A DNA stretch of 64,000 bases from Thiodiazotropha sp037384425 (GTDB lineage Bacteria > Pseudomonadota > Gammaproteobacteria > Chromatiales > Chromatiaceae). The translations under genes and the position numbers were made by a program. Under the pieces are notes generated by a model. It did no database searches and was not told where the DNA came from. It was given only the letters and a program-made list of their open reading frames with translations. Positions 55,601 to 63,867 of the stretch are shown here, in pieces. Location: the NCBI GenBank assembly GCA_037384425.1, contig JARROA010000004.1, forward strand, positions 1-64,000, given 5' to 3'. How positions within the stretch are numbered: the stretch's first letter is position 1; the number at the start of each line of letters is the position of its first letter.

Positions 55601-55801
55601 GGTCCCGTCGCGGTCGCTGGAGGCGCCGGCATCGAAGGAGACCTGAAGCGGCACCACGCCCGAAGCCGGGCTCATGCTGAACGATGCCGTGGGTGCTTGG
55701 TTGGCGTCTCCGCCACCACCTCCCCCACCGCCGCCACAGGCGGAGATCGTCAGCGACAACAGGCCCAGCAGCAGAAGCTTCAGAAGACAACTCCCTTTCA
55801 T
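52631..55801 (-). CDS. Subtilisin-like (S8) serine protease lipoprotein with PKD domains
   Basis: 1056 residues. A lipoprotein signal (LLSLTISAC; C22) is followed by a polyglycine run, two PKD domains (about 35-117 and 124-206; GTLTSYAWSFGDGQNGSG and GSITAYDWAFGDGQSGNG), a pre-peptidase-like beta domain (about 250-360), a propeptide-like region with fragments resembling inhibitor I9, and the S8 catalytic domain. The triad is intact: D526 (VVDSGIAMDHEDFGG), H581 (GFHGTHVAGT), S762 (GTSMASPHVAG); the oxyanion N is in VVAAAGNSN. C-terminal beta domains follow. It is likely a surface-anchored protease, coupled to the PrcB-like gene. Confidence 0.92.
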   Translation of the reverse strand: MKGSCLLKLLLLGLLSLTISACGGGGGGGGGDANQAPTASFSMSPASGVVPLQVSFDAGASSDRDGTLTSYAWSFGDGQNGSGSTIGHTYTSAGSYTVTLTVTDNAGATGSRTATLTASIPANQAPTAAITATPASGTAPLQVAFDGSASSDADGSITAYDWAFGDGQSGNGAVTSHTYSTAGSYTATLTVTDNEGGSDTASTTISVNNPPLPTFSLSGTITSADNIAVDSDLNDPLAAYAGNDEPAEAQTVPNPVMLNGFVSQTATGISGDRFAAAADTMDFFRTSLYAGQYVSLRVASFDAAAPASFDVDIQLYDTSLNLVAASDTVTEFESMAVPADGEYYIRVLAYSGINKYILSIGSVSLATARAASGWTADFVPDQAMVKMRPQTVGIQSVTPLGQLPALRLSHDRSDRLALLSLDRKATMTEAFSALNAKVLPQSQRDWSTRLPQETRKKLETLDLIKQLNQRQDVAAASPNFKVRAMLEPNDTYYSYQEHYRQIRLPQAWDITTGTPASGSVIVAVVDSGIAMDHEDFGGQLVTGYDFVSDPAVSNDGDGIDDDPNDPGTSTVPGESGFHGTHVAGTIAAASNNGLGVAGIAWGARIMPLRVLGLGGSGTMYDVIQAMRYAAGLSNDSGSLPAQRADIINLSLSGGDFNQASQDAFAEIRNAGVVVVAAAGNSNTSVASYPAAYDGVVSVSAMDWQNAKAPYSNYGSSVDVAAPGGNMQVDTDGDGYGDGVLSCVINDSSGQRVSNYAFYQGTSMASPHVAGVSALMKAVYPAMTPDDFDTLLAAGELTNDLGDPGRDDIYGYGMIDALKAVEAAQTAAGTPVANSVIASSTSVDFGITLQAATITLTGRGAAPPQVTAFSSSEPWLNVTAGTVDGSGLGDYELTVDRSGLVDAVYRGTVSFSLSDGNSITISVSMRVLAQPAGVTGNAGFLHLMLLDLSLNSQGELNLSPVDGSYDFEFQNVAAGDYYLVAGSDVDNNGKICEVGESCGAYPVRNQEVAVTVDRNISGLDFMATINSGLSESAQAASVAFPGGIPVKRSDKHPKRLP

Positions 55802-56378
55802 GATTTCATCCTATATTTCTTCAAGCGTTACGTCAGTTGTACAGCCGGCGTTTTAAGCATCATGACAGGGCAGTGAAGAGACGATTGAGGTAACCCCGAA
55901 TCGTGCAGCTGTTCTTGGCGATTGACCCAGGCAGTCGTCGCGCTAACTCACGGCATAGGGTTTGAACTCTACATATTTCCGGCCAGCTTTGTCTATCGAC
56001 AGTCCGGCTTCATTCGACACCAACAGGCCGGCACACCCAGCGCCGGCGACGCTCGGGATAGATGAAAGACTGAGTCGCCACCTTGCACGCTTTGTTTGGT
56101 TTGTGACGAATTTCACACCTGGCATGGTGCGAAGAGAATGGACAACGGCCTGCAGCTCATTCAGGTCAGCATGTGCGGCATTCAAGCCGCGCAAGAAAAA
56201 TGGAGGATAGGCAATCCGTTCGATGAAACAAGTTTGACCCTGCGCCTGCTGTATGACTCGCTTCGCAGTGGAACCAGAGCAAGTTAAGGCATTGATAATA
56301 AGCTCATTATTCTAATTACTTTCTAGCAAAATCAAATCCTAGAGCTATGTTGCGCGGTACATTTCACCTTAGCTGCGC
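55802..56378. other. 577-bp intergenic region before a gene remnant
   Basis: It lies upstream of the protease gene and should hold its promoter. A frame of 83 codons on the minus strand (55943-56194) shows no recognisable sequence. The region from 56280 is AT-rich and runs directly into the Fic fragment. Confidence 0.35.
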
Positions 56379-56523
56379 GAACCGCTGCTCTACCTCTCGC
56401 TCTACTTCAAGAGCTACCGCAGCAACTACTACCAGATGCTGCAAACGGTGCGTCAGCAGGGCGACTGGGAGGAGTTGCTCTGGTTCTTCGCCACCGCCGT
56501 GCGCTACACCGCCACCTGTTCAA
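56379..56523 (+). pseudogene. Fic-family protein fragment
   Basis: About 48 codons read EPLLYLSLYFKSYRSNYYQM followed by LQTVRQQGDWEELLWFFATA. This is the characteristic region after the Fic motif in Fic/DOC family AMP-transferases (PxLYLSxxxKxxRxxYYxxLQxVR...GDWExWxxFF). The catalytic HPFxxGNGR part is absent; there is no start codon upstream and the frame stops against the transporter gene end. It is a leftover piece of a lost gene. Confidence 0.75.
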
Positions 56524-56529
56524 ACCCGC

Positions 56530-57906
56530 CTACAGAAAAACCAACGCGTAAACCGTCGCCATGACGATCTGCATGAGGGCAAAGGGTGAGGCCACTTTGA
56601 CGAAATCCACAAAGCTCATCTTCAACTGATGCTTGTGGATGATGGTGGCAGCGACCAGAGTGGAGGCACTGCCGATAGGTGTGATGTTGCCGCCGAGATT
56701 GGCGCCGAACACCACCGACCACCAGAGCGGGGAGTCGTTGGCGATATTCAGGTTTGACAATATCTTCGCCAGCATGGCCGACAAGGGGATGTTGTCGGTG
56801 ACCGAGCTGAACAGGGCCGAGGAGATCAGCAGGCTGGCGGTCCCCGTGCCGCTGTTGCCTTCGCCGATCAACCAGGCCACGCCCTGGCCGATGAGGGCGA
56901 GCACCTGCGCATGCTCCATGACGTTGATGACCACAAACAGAGACATGAAAAACAGGATCAGGTCCCAGTCGATCGCCTGGTAGAACTCGTTGACATCGTG
57001 CTTGAAACGGGTCAAGACGATGACCGCAAAGGCCATGGCGACAAAGCCCATGCCCAGATCGCGAATGACCGGTGTGATCGAGGTGGTGGCGATGGCCAGG
57101 ATAAAGGCCGCCAGAATGATGGCGGAGAACCAGAAAAACCGCCGGCTACGCACCCCGTCGTTCTCATCGAAGCCCTTGATCAGATCCGCCGCGGCAAGTT
57201 GTTCGGATTCGGACTTGAGCGACTGGATCTTGAACAGCTTCGCCCCCAGCAGCAGGGTGGCGATGGTCGCCAGCAGGACATAAGGACTGGCCTTGAGGAA
57301 AAAGGTGACGAAGCTGATGCCCGCCGTATTGCCGACGATGATATTGGGCACGGAGCTGATCAGGGTCAGCAGGCCGCCCACATTGGTCAACAGGCCTTCG
57401 GTGAGCAGAAAGCCCAGCAGGAGATTATTACGTTCCAGCTTGTTGAGCGAAACACCGGTCAGCGAGCCGATGATGATCATGGCGGTCACATTGTTCAGCA
57501 CAGCGGAAAAGACCACTGTCATGCTGCCGTAGTACCAGAGCAGCTTGAGCGGGTCGCCGCCAGAGGCCTTGGTCAGCTTGATGGCAATCCAGCTGAACAG
57601 CCCCGAACGCGAGGTGACGTCGACAAACAGGCTGGAGCCGATGATGATGGCAATCACCTCCCAGTCGACCGCCTCGATATAGACGGGAAGATGCAGGCGC
57701 AGACCCCCGGGAATGATGACATCGCCGAAGGGGATGAAACCGAATATCGACGCCAGGAGCAGACTGCTGACCGCGAAAACGCCGACGATGATCGATTTCT
57801 TCGCATGTAGCTTCTCCTCCATGGCCAGCGCGAGGATCATGCCGGCGAGAACCGCCGCAAAGAGATAGGTGACACCGGCGGAAACGGTGTGATGCATAGT
57901 TTCCAT
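56530..57906 (-). CDS. SLC13/ArsB/NhaD-type ion transporter
   Basis: 458 residues with about 11-12 membrane helices. Signature segments are VLNNVTAMIIIGSLTGVSLN, SVPNIIVGNTAGISFVTFFL and FGANLGGNITPIGSASTLVA, typical of the ion transporter superfamily members related to ArsB, the P protein and NhaD. The transported ion cannot be fixed from sequence; Na+/H+ exchange or arsenite export are both possible. It is 21 bp downstream of a UspA-like gene on the same strand, which suggests a stress- or ion-linked role. Confidence 0.88.
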   Translation of the reverse strand: METMHHTVSAGVTYLFAAVLAGMILALAMEEKLHAKKSIIVGVFAVSSLLLASIFGFIPFGDVIIPGGLRLHLPVYIEAVDWEVIAIIIGSSLFVDVTSRSGLFSWIAIKLTKASGGDPLKLLWYYGSMTVVFSAVLNNVTAMIIIGSLTGVSLNKLERNNLLLGFLLTEGLLTNVGGLLTLISSVPNIIVGNTAGISFVTFFLKASPYVLLATIATLLLGAKLFKIQSLKSESEQLAAADLIKGFDENDGVRSRRFFWFSAIILAAFILAIATTSITPVIRDLGMGFVAMAFAVIVLTRFKHDVNEFYQAIDWDLILFFMSLFVVINVMEHAQVLALIGQGVAWLIGEGNSGTGTASLLISSALFSSVTDNIPLSAMLAKILSNLNIANDSPLWWSVVFGANLGGNITPIGSASTLVAATIIHKHQLKMSFVDFVKVASPFALMQIVMATVYALVFL

Positions 57907-57927
57907 ATATTCAGGGCCTAGTTGGAC

Positions 57928-58827
57928 TCAGATCAGAAGCAGAGGGATATGACGCAGTTCCACGGTCAGCGGGTAGGCGACGCCGTGCATGGCGTATTGG
58001 CGTTCGTCCTTGGCACTCAGCACCAGCAGGTCAAGTTTTCTCGACGCGATCTGGCGCCGATACTCGGCCACCAGTTCACTGAAGATCACCAGCGAGTTGA
58101 CGCGCATCTCAGGATGGTGCTGCTGCAGTATCGCCGCGCAGGAGTGAAAGTAATCATCCGGCTCCTTCAGCAGCTGCTCACCCAGTCGCTTTCGCGCCAG
58201 CTCGGTGTCGATGACGTCGATCTTGGAGATGGCATCCATGTAGCGCTCGAATATCCGCACATCCTCGACGTGGGTCAGATAGAGATTGCCGGCAGGGTCG
58301 GTGAATGCGGCGGCGTAATTGATCAGATTGTCGTTGGCCGCATGCATGTCGGTGACCACCATCACATCGGTCGTGTCCTGCAGCGCATGCTCCGACTGGT
58401 AGTCCGCCGCGGGATGGGGCAGGACCATGACCGGGATGTCGATCTTCTGTAGTATCACATCGAGATGTTCGCCCAGCGAGTGGGGAAAGCGCCAGGCATC
58501 GGAGTGGAGGTTGCGATAGGTGCAGATCAGGTCAGGGCTGTAGCTGGCGAGTAGTTCCAGCAGATCGCTGGTCGTTTTGTACTCATCGCCGCTGATAACG
58601 AAGAACTGCCGCTCTGTGTCCGCAACCGGGAAGCGGAGAAAACCCGCGACAACATCCTTGAAGCTGCGGGCCTGTTCGGCTTCCAGGTCGGTGACGATCA
58701 GCACGTTGGCGATGTCGATCCTGCGATACTCGAAGACCTCTTTGACGGCCGCGCGAAACACACTTTCAAACTGATCAACTTGCGACACGACGCTTTTCTC
58801 CCTCAATTCCCGGCTGGCCGTGATCAA
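57928..58827 (-). CDS. Tandem universal stress protein-like protein
   Basis: 299 residues with two Rossmann-like UspA-type halves (about 35-140 and 152-299). DIPVMVLPHP ends the first half and TTDVMVVTDMHAANDNLINY starts the second; SRKLDLLVLSAKDERQYAMH and VELRHIPLLLI end it. The nucleotide loop GxxGS(9x)GS is not clear, so ATP binding is uncertain. It precedes the ion transporter gene in a two-gene operon and may regulate it. Confidence 0.75.
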   Translation of the reverse strand: MITASRELREKSVVSQVDQFESVFRAAVKEVFEYRRIDIANVLIVTDLEAEQARSFKDVVAGFLRFPVADTERQFFVISGDEYKTTSDLLELLASYSPDLICTYRNLHSDAWRFPHSLGEHLDVILQKIDIPVMVLPHPAADYQSEHALQDTTDVMVVTDMHAANDNLINYAAAFTDPAGNLYLTHVEDVRIFERYMDAISKIDVIDTELARKRLGEQLLKEPDDYFHSCAAILQQHHPEMRVNSLVIFSELVAEYRRQIASRKLDLLVLSAKDERQYAMHGVAYPLTVELRHIPLLLI

Positions 58828-59644
58828 CCCGCTTAGGATGATTTGGCTGAGCCTGCCAGCGGCCCAAAGGGCGCTATGTTAACCGATTTGGACGGTCAGA
58901 TGCCGGGCAAGCCCATCGTACCGGTGCGAACCGCAAAGCAAGCCGCCCGCATGCATGCATGCAAGAGCGCACAATCCGATGGAGTGCCCTGTTTTCCCTG
59001 GATCAGGCATTACTCCATCCTGGCACCTCACCTCCCGGAGCAACTCGCCAGATGCTATGCATTGGAATCCGGGAATAACGCGCCTTGCCGCGCCCTCGAT
59101 GATGCACCGCCCCCCAGAGGTACAGCTCAAACGCTATCCCCGTATGCACATAGAGGAGCGTATACGGTCAAGCACTAAGGAAAGTGATCTTGGAATAGGG
59201 ACAACACCATGGATAGAGGTTATATCGAGCTTTGTTCATACGAGCAGGACAAGCAGATCGGCTTGTTACCCATACCCCGCCTACCGTTCAATCCCCATTT
59301 CAGTCGTTTAGAGCCTTTATGGTTTTTATGACATCAATCACGCTGTGTCCTGAAGTATGTTATGCCTTCAGCTGGCGCTCGGAGTCCCGATGACCGACTG
59401 GAATGGAGTCGATCACCTCACAGGTCAAGCCGGTCGATGAGTGTTGTGTGGGTCAGCGGCTACACAGAATGTGGGGTGTCCCAGTGAATATTCCCCGGCC
59501 TCCACCTGGCCCCTCCCTCAGCCCAAATACGCACTCAACAGATTGAGCGGTATCTGGGCAAGTTTATAACAGCGAAAGAAGACTGGCGCTGTGCATATCC
59601 GCTAAGGCATAGCTATCCAGCCCGAATGTCCCGACCGGACCGAG
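58828..59644. other. 817-bp intergenic region, nothing supportable
   Basis: It lies between the Usp-like gene start and the stop of a small secreted protein gene. It should contain the Usp/transporter promoter. A 40-codon plus frame at about 59210 (MDRGYIELCSYEQDKQIGLL...) has no clear ribosome-binding site and I cannot place it. It may contain decayed sequence, but no repeat, RNA gene or remnant can be named. Confidence 0.4.
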
Positions 59645-59995
59645 TCAATTGCCGATCTTGAATTCCACTTTCGCGGCACCGCAACGTCCCGCGTCAACCC
59701 AGAAGAGATGGCCTCCACCTGGCAGTTTCCACACTTGCTGTTCACTGAGTTGGTCATAGAATCTGGCACTGCCTAGTTGGGTCTTGTCGACCCCCCACTT
59801 GACATTATGCGCTCCGCCGCCACAGGTCACACCGAAGCTGGTGGTGAAATAGGCGGATCTCAACTTACCTGGCGCGGGGTTGGTGATGGGATAGGTACCT
59901 CCCGAGATCGGGTAGATGATGTTTACTCCCGCAGATGCCGTTCCCACCATTGTGCAGCATGCGGCGATTACCAATCCTCTCAATAGTCTGTTCAT
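59645..59995 (-). CDS. Small secreted protein of unknown function
   Basis: 116 residues from ATG 59995, with GGGAGGAG seven bases upstream, a very strong ribosome-binding site. Signal peptide MNRLLRGLVIAACCTMVGTA with SAG cleavage. The mature protein begins VNIIYPISGGTYPITNPAPG and has four cysteines overall, two after cleavage (FGVTCGGGAHNVKWGVD, DAGRCGAAKVEF), which could form a disulfide. Strands end in KVEFKIGN. I recognise no family; the beta-rich pattern recalls small carbohydrate-binding or immunoglobulin-like modules. Confidence 0.7.
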   Translation of the reverse strand: MNRLLRGLVIAACCTMVGTASAGVNIIYPISGGTYPITNPAPGKLRSAYFTTSFGVTCGGGAHNVKWGVDKTQLGSARFYDQLSEQQVWKLPGGGHLFWVDAGRCGAAKVEFKIGN

Positions 59996-60177
59996 ATTGA
60001 TCTCCTCCCTGGAGCCCGTCCGCTGGATTTGAACAGAAATCACCTCAACCTTAAGCATAGATGCTGCGGTCAAAGGTTCAATTCAGAAGTGACTCAACTC
60101 CCGATCGAAGAACAGGGAGATGTATACAATCACTTTTCGTATCACTTCCTCACGGCGAATAGCGCTCAAAGCTGGGG

Positions 60178-60183
60178 TATAAT
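60178..60183 (+). promoter_or_regulatory. Perfect -10 box next to the ygiQ start
   Basis: TATAAT ends 8 bases before the ATG at 60192, so transcription would begin within a few bases of the start codon, giving a leaderless or nearly leaderless mRNA. No good -35 is seen (GCGAAT at 17-bp spacing) and there is no Shine-Dalgarno sequence. Confidence 0.4.
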
Positions 60184-60191
60184 CCGCCCCC

Positions 60192-62327
60192 ATGTCTCAG
60201 CCTGCCTCCCTCTTCTCCTATCGACCCTATTGGGCCGCCCGCTTCGGCATCGCGCCGGTGCTGCCTATGAGCCGGGCGGAGATGGATCAGCTGGGCTGGG
60301 ACAGCTGCGACATCATCATCGTCACCGGTGACGCCTATGTGGACCACCCCAGCTTCGGCATGGCGCTGATCGGACGGCTGCTGGAGGCCCAGGGGTTCCG
60401 GGTGGGGATCATCGCCCAGCCGGACTGGAGCAGCGCCGAGGCGTTCCGACAGCTTGGAAAACCGAATCTCTTTTTCGGCATCACCGCCGGCAACATGGAC
60501 TCCATGGTCAACCGCTACACCGCTGACCGCCGCATCCGCAGCGATGACGCCTACACCCCGGACGGCGAGGCGGGCAGGCGACCCGACCGCTCGGTGATCG
60601 TCTACGCCCAGCGGGCACGCGAGGCCTACAAGGGGGTACCGGTGATCATCGGTGGCATCGAGGCGAGCCTGCGCCGCATTGCCCACTACGACTACTGGTC
60701 GGATAAGGTGCGGCGCTCGGTACTGCCCGACTCCAAGGCGGACCTGTTGATCTTCGGCAACGCGGAACGGGCCATCGTGGAGGTCGCCCACCGGCTGGCT
60801 GCCGGCGAGCCGATCGGGGAGATCAGGGACGTGCGTGGCACCGGCTTCATGCGTCAGGGGCTGCCCGAGGGCTGGAGCGAGATCGACTCCACCCACCTAG
60901 ATGAACCCGGCCCCAAGGCCCACCACCCCGATCCCTATCAGGCGGAACCGGCCTGCGACGCCAAGGTAGTCCGCTTCACGCCCCATCAGCGGCCGCGCCA
61001 GCTGGACCGTTCGCATTCCGTGGTTCGTCTTCCCTCCTACAACCAGATCGTGGAGGACGAGGTGCTCTATGCCCACGCCTCACGGGTCTTCCACCTGGAG
61101 ACCAATCCTGGCAATGCCCGCGCCCTGGTGCAGCGCCACGGTAAGCGCGATGTCTGGCTCAACCCGCCGCCGATCCCGCTCACCACCGAGGAACTCGACC
61201 GGGTCTACGAACTGCCCTACACCCGCCAGCCCCACCCCGCCTACGGCGAGGCGCGCAACCCGGCCTGGGAGATGATCCGCTTCTCGGTCAACATCATGCG
61301 CGGCTGCTTCGGTGGCTGCACCTTCTGCTCCATCACCGAACATGAGGGACGCATCATCCAGAGCCGCTCGGAGGAGTCGGTGGTGCGCGAGGTGGAAGCG
61401 ATCCGCGACCAGGTGCCCGGTTTCACCGGCAACATCTCCGACCTGGGCGGCCCCACCGCCAACATGTACCGACTGGCCTGCAAGGACAAAAAGATCGAGT
61501 CGTCCTGCCGCCGCCTCTCCTGCGTCTACCCCGATATTTGCAACAATCTGAACACCGACCACCGGCCGCTGATTCGGCTCTACCGCCGTACCCGCGCCCT
61601 ACCGGGCATCAAGCGGGTCTTCGTGGCCTCGGGCCTGCGCTACGACCTTGCGGTGCGCTCGCCGGAGTACATCCGCGAACTGGTGACCCACCACGTGGGC
61701 GGCTACCTGAAGATCGCACCGGAGCACACCGAGGCAGGGCCCTTGAGCAAGATGATGAAGCCGGGCATCGACAGCTACGACCGTTTCAAAAAGCTGTTCG
61801 ACAAATACTCCGCCGAGGCGGGCAAGGAACAGTACCTGATCCCCTACTTCATCGCCGCCCACCCCGGCACCAGCGACTGGGACATGCTCAACCTGGCCCT
61901 GTGGCTGAAGCACAACGGCTTCCGTCCCGACCAGGTGCAGGCCTTCCTGCCCACACCGCTCGCCATCGCCTCGGCCATGTACCATAGCGGCCGCAATCCA
62001 CTGAAGCGGATCTCCCGCGACGGCGAGCGTGTCAGCGTGGCGCAGGGGCTGAAACAACGCCGTCTGCACAAGGCCTTCCTGCGCTACCACGACCCGGAGA
62101 ACTGGCCTCTGCTGAGGGAGGCTCTCAAGCGTATGGGACGGTCCGATCTCATCGGCAACGGCAAGCGCCATCTGGTGCCGGCCTGGCAACCCGACAAGGG
62201 AAAGGCCGTGTCCAACGCGGTCAGGGGAAGTGGCGATGGCCGACCGAGAAAGGCCGCAACAGCCGGAGCCGGGCAGCGCAGACAGAACCGGTCGCAAACC
62301 GGCACTAAAAACAGAAGGCGGAAGTAG
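60192..62327 (+). CDS. ygiQ: YgiQ family radical SAM protein
   Basis: 711 residues. The N-terminal region (FSYRPYWAARFGIAPVLPMS, DIIIVTGDAYVDHPSFGMAL) is the UPF0313 module. The radical SAM core has the 4Fe-4S motif RGCFGGCTFC (C372, C376, C379), CxxxCxxC. The C-terminal part (FLPTPLAIASAMYHSGRNPL) and the Lys/Arg-rich tail are typical. The family is conserved and its reaction is not established. It stands alone. Confidence 0.95.
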   Translation: MSQPASLFSYRPYWAARFGIAPVLPMSRAEMDQLGWDSCDIIIVTGDAYVDHPSFGMALIGRLLEAQGFRVGIIAQPDWSSAEAFRQLGKPNLFFGITAGNMDSMVNRYTADRRIRSDDAYTPDGEAGRRPDRSVIVYAQRAREAYKGVPVIIGGIEASLRRIAHYDYWSDKVRRSVLPDSKADLLIFGNAERAIVEVAHRLAAGEPIGEIRDVRGTGFMRQGLPEGWSEIDSTHLDEPGPKAHHPDPYQAEPACDAKVVRFTPHQRPRQLDRSHSVVRLPSYNQIVEDEVLYAHASRVFHLETNPGNARALVQRHGKRDVWLNPPPIPLTTEELDRVYELPYTRQPHPAYGEARNPAWEMIRFSVNIMRGCFGGCTFCSITEHEGRIIQSRSEESVVREVEAIRDQVPGFTGNISDLGGPTANMYRLACKDKKIESSCRRLSCVYPDICNNLNTDHRPLIRLYRRTRALPGIKRVFVASGLRYDLAVRSPEYIRELVTHHVGGYLKIAPEHTEAGPLSKMMKPGIDSYDRFKKLFDKYSAEAGKEQYLIPYFIAAHPGTSDWDMLNLALWLKHNGFRPDQVQAFLPTPLAIASAMYHSGRNPLKRISRDGERVSVAQGLKQRRLHKAFLRYHDPENWPLLREALKRMGRSDLIGNGKRHLVPAWQPDKGKAVSNAVRGSGDGRPRKAATAGAGQRRQNRSQTGTKNRRRK

Positions 62328-62500
62328 CCGCTAAAGGCGTATCGAACCGGGATGCACTGCCGCCCGGTTTGGATGGCAGGGCTCCACCAATTCCGTTTGC
62401 CTCAGACCACCCCGTCAGGTTTCCCATACCTGAGCAGGCGCCATTCATGCAGACACTGTGTTGTCGGCTCGACGCCCATAAGGCAACCACCCCATTCACT

Positions 62501-63667
62501 TCAAAGCCTGAATCTGGCCACCGCCGACTGCAGTTCGCTGGAAAGCGAGGAGAGCTGCCGGGCGGTCTCACCGGTGCGACCGGTGGAGTGGCTGTTACTC
62601 TCCGCCATCTGCGCGATCCGCTCCACATGCTGGGCGATCTCGTTGGTGGCGTTACGCTGTTCTTCGATGGCGGTGGTGATATCGCTCACCGTCACCACCA
62701 CCTGCTGGGTGCTCTCATCGATGGTGGTGATGCGGGTGCCGGCCTCCTGTGCCAGCTTGACGCCGTTCTCCACCTTGTCCACACCGCGCTGCATACTCTC
62801 TACGGCCTGCGTGGTGCCGACACTGATCGATTCGATCATGGAGCCGATCTCCTGGCTGGAGCTGGCGGTGCGCTCGGCGAGCTTTCGCACCTCGTCAGCC
62901 ACAACCGCAAAGCCGCGTCCCTGTTCGCCCGCCCTCGCCGCCTCGATGGCCGCATTCAGTGCGAGCAGGTTAGTCTGTTCCGCAACCTCGTTGATGACCT
63001 TGACGATGGAACGAATCTGAACCGACTGGCTGCCGAGCTCTTCGATCACATTGGAGGATGCCTGCACGGCCTGGGCGATGTTGGTCACCTCCTGCACCAC
63101 CCTGCCGATCACACCTGTCCCCTCCTGCGAAGCCTCGCCTGTCTCGGTGGTGAGGTCCCGGGCATGCCGGGCATTGTCCGCCACATGGCTGACGCTCGCC
63201 GCCATCTCCTCGATAGCCGCCGCAATGGATGAGGCCGCCTCGCTCTGCCGGCTGGTGCTCTGCGACAACGCCAGGGAGTCTTCGGCCAGCTGGCTGGAGT
63301 AGGTCGATATGGAAGCGGATTGCTGTGCCAGGTCGGTGACTAGATCGACCAGGGACTTGCGGGCGCAATCGTATTCGTAGGCCAGCCAGGCGAAGTCGTC
63401 CCGGCCGGTCAGCTTGAGCTTCAGGGTCAGGTCCCCCTTGGCCAGATGGTTGAGTGCGCGCACGAGGCTTTCGGCCCGGCGCGCGAAATGCCGGCCGATG
63501 AAGCGGGCGAGAAGGACCTCAAGCCCGCCGAAGATCGCGACCGCAGTCAGGACCTGACCGATTCCGCCCGCCGAACTGGCGTACACGGCATAGGCCATGA
63601 TGGACGCGAACAGAATTGAAAGTAATGCGAATACCAGAAAGGCGTTCTTGATGCTGAATCTTTCCAC
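62501..63667 (-). CDS. Methyl-accepting chemotaxis protein without periplasmic sensor
   Basis: 388 residues. Two closely spaced membrane helices (about 8-28 and 33-53) leave almost no periplasmic loop. A HAMP-like segment (about 55-110; LVRALNHLAKGDLTLKLKL) is followed by the signalling domain with the hairpin tip VAEQTNLLALNAAIEAARAG and EQGRGFAVVADEVRKLAERT, which binds CheA/CheW. The input is therefore probably cytoplasmic or within the membrane. There is no C-terminal CheR/CheB-tethering pentapeptide. No che genes are near, apart from the CheB-CheR hybrid 48 kb away. Confidence 0.92.
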   Translation of the reverse strand: MERFSIKNAFLVFALLSILFASIMAYAVYASSAGGIGQVLTAVAIFGGLEVLLARFIGRHFARRAESLVRALNHLAKGDLTLKLKLTGRDDFAWLAYEYDCARKSLVDLVTDLAQQSASISTYSSQLAEDSLALSQSTSRQSEAASSIAAAIEEMAASVSHVADNARHARDLTTETGEASQEGTGVIGRVVQEVTNIAQAVQASSNVIEELGSQSVQIRSIVKVINEVAEQTNLLALNAAIEAARAGEQGRGFAVVADEVRKLAERTASSSQEIGSMIESISVGTTQAVESMQRGVDKVENGVKLAQEAGTRITTIDESTQQVVVTVSDITTAIEEQRNATNEIAQHVERIAQMAESNSHSTGRTGETARQLSSLSSELQSAVARFRL

Positions 63668-63867
63668 TGGGTACCTCCCCCCGCAGGGGTCATGTCGTGA
63701 GTCTCATATCGGTTGATCTATCAAAACCTTTAATAGATGTATAAATAATCATTTTGACCCTCATTAGGCCGGTGACCACGCAGGGCGTGTCAGCAAAGTG
63801 AATCGCACCGACATTGGAGAACCTCGCGTCGCTTGCTTGCTTTGCCGAGCTCAGTGCGCTGACTGTG

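Noticed and set aside
55943..56194. An 83-codon minus-strand frame
   Set aside because: No ribosome-binding site, no recognisable sequence, and equally long frames occur on the other strand at the same place.
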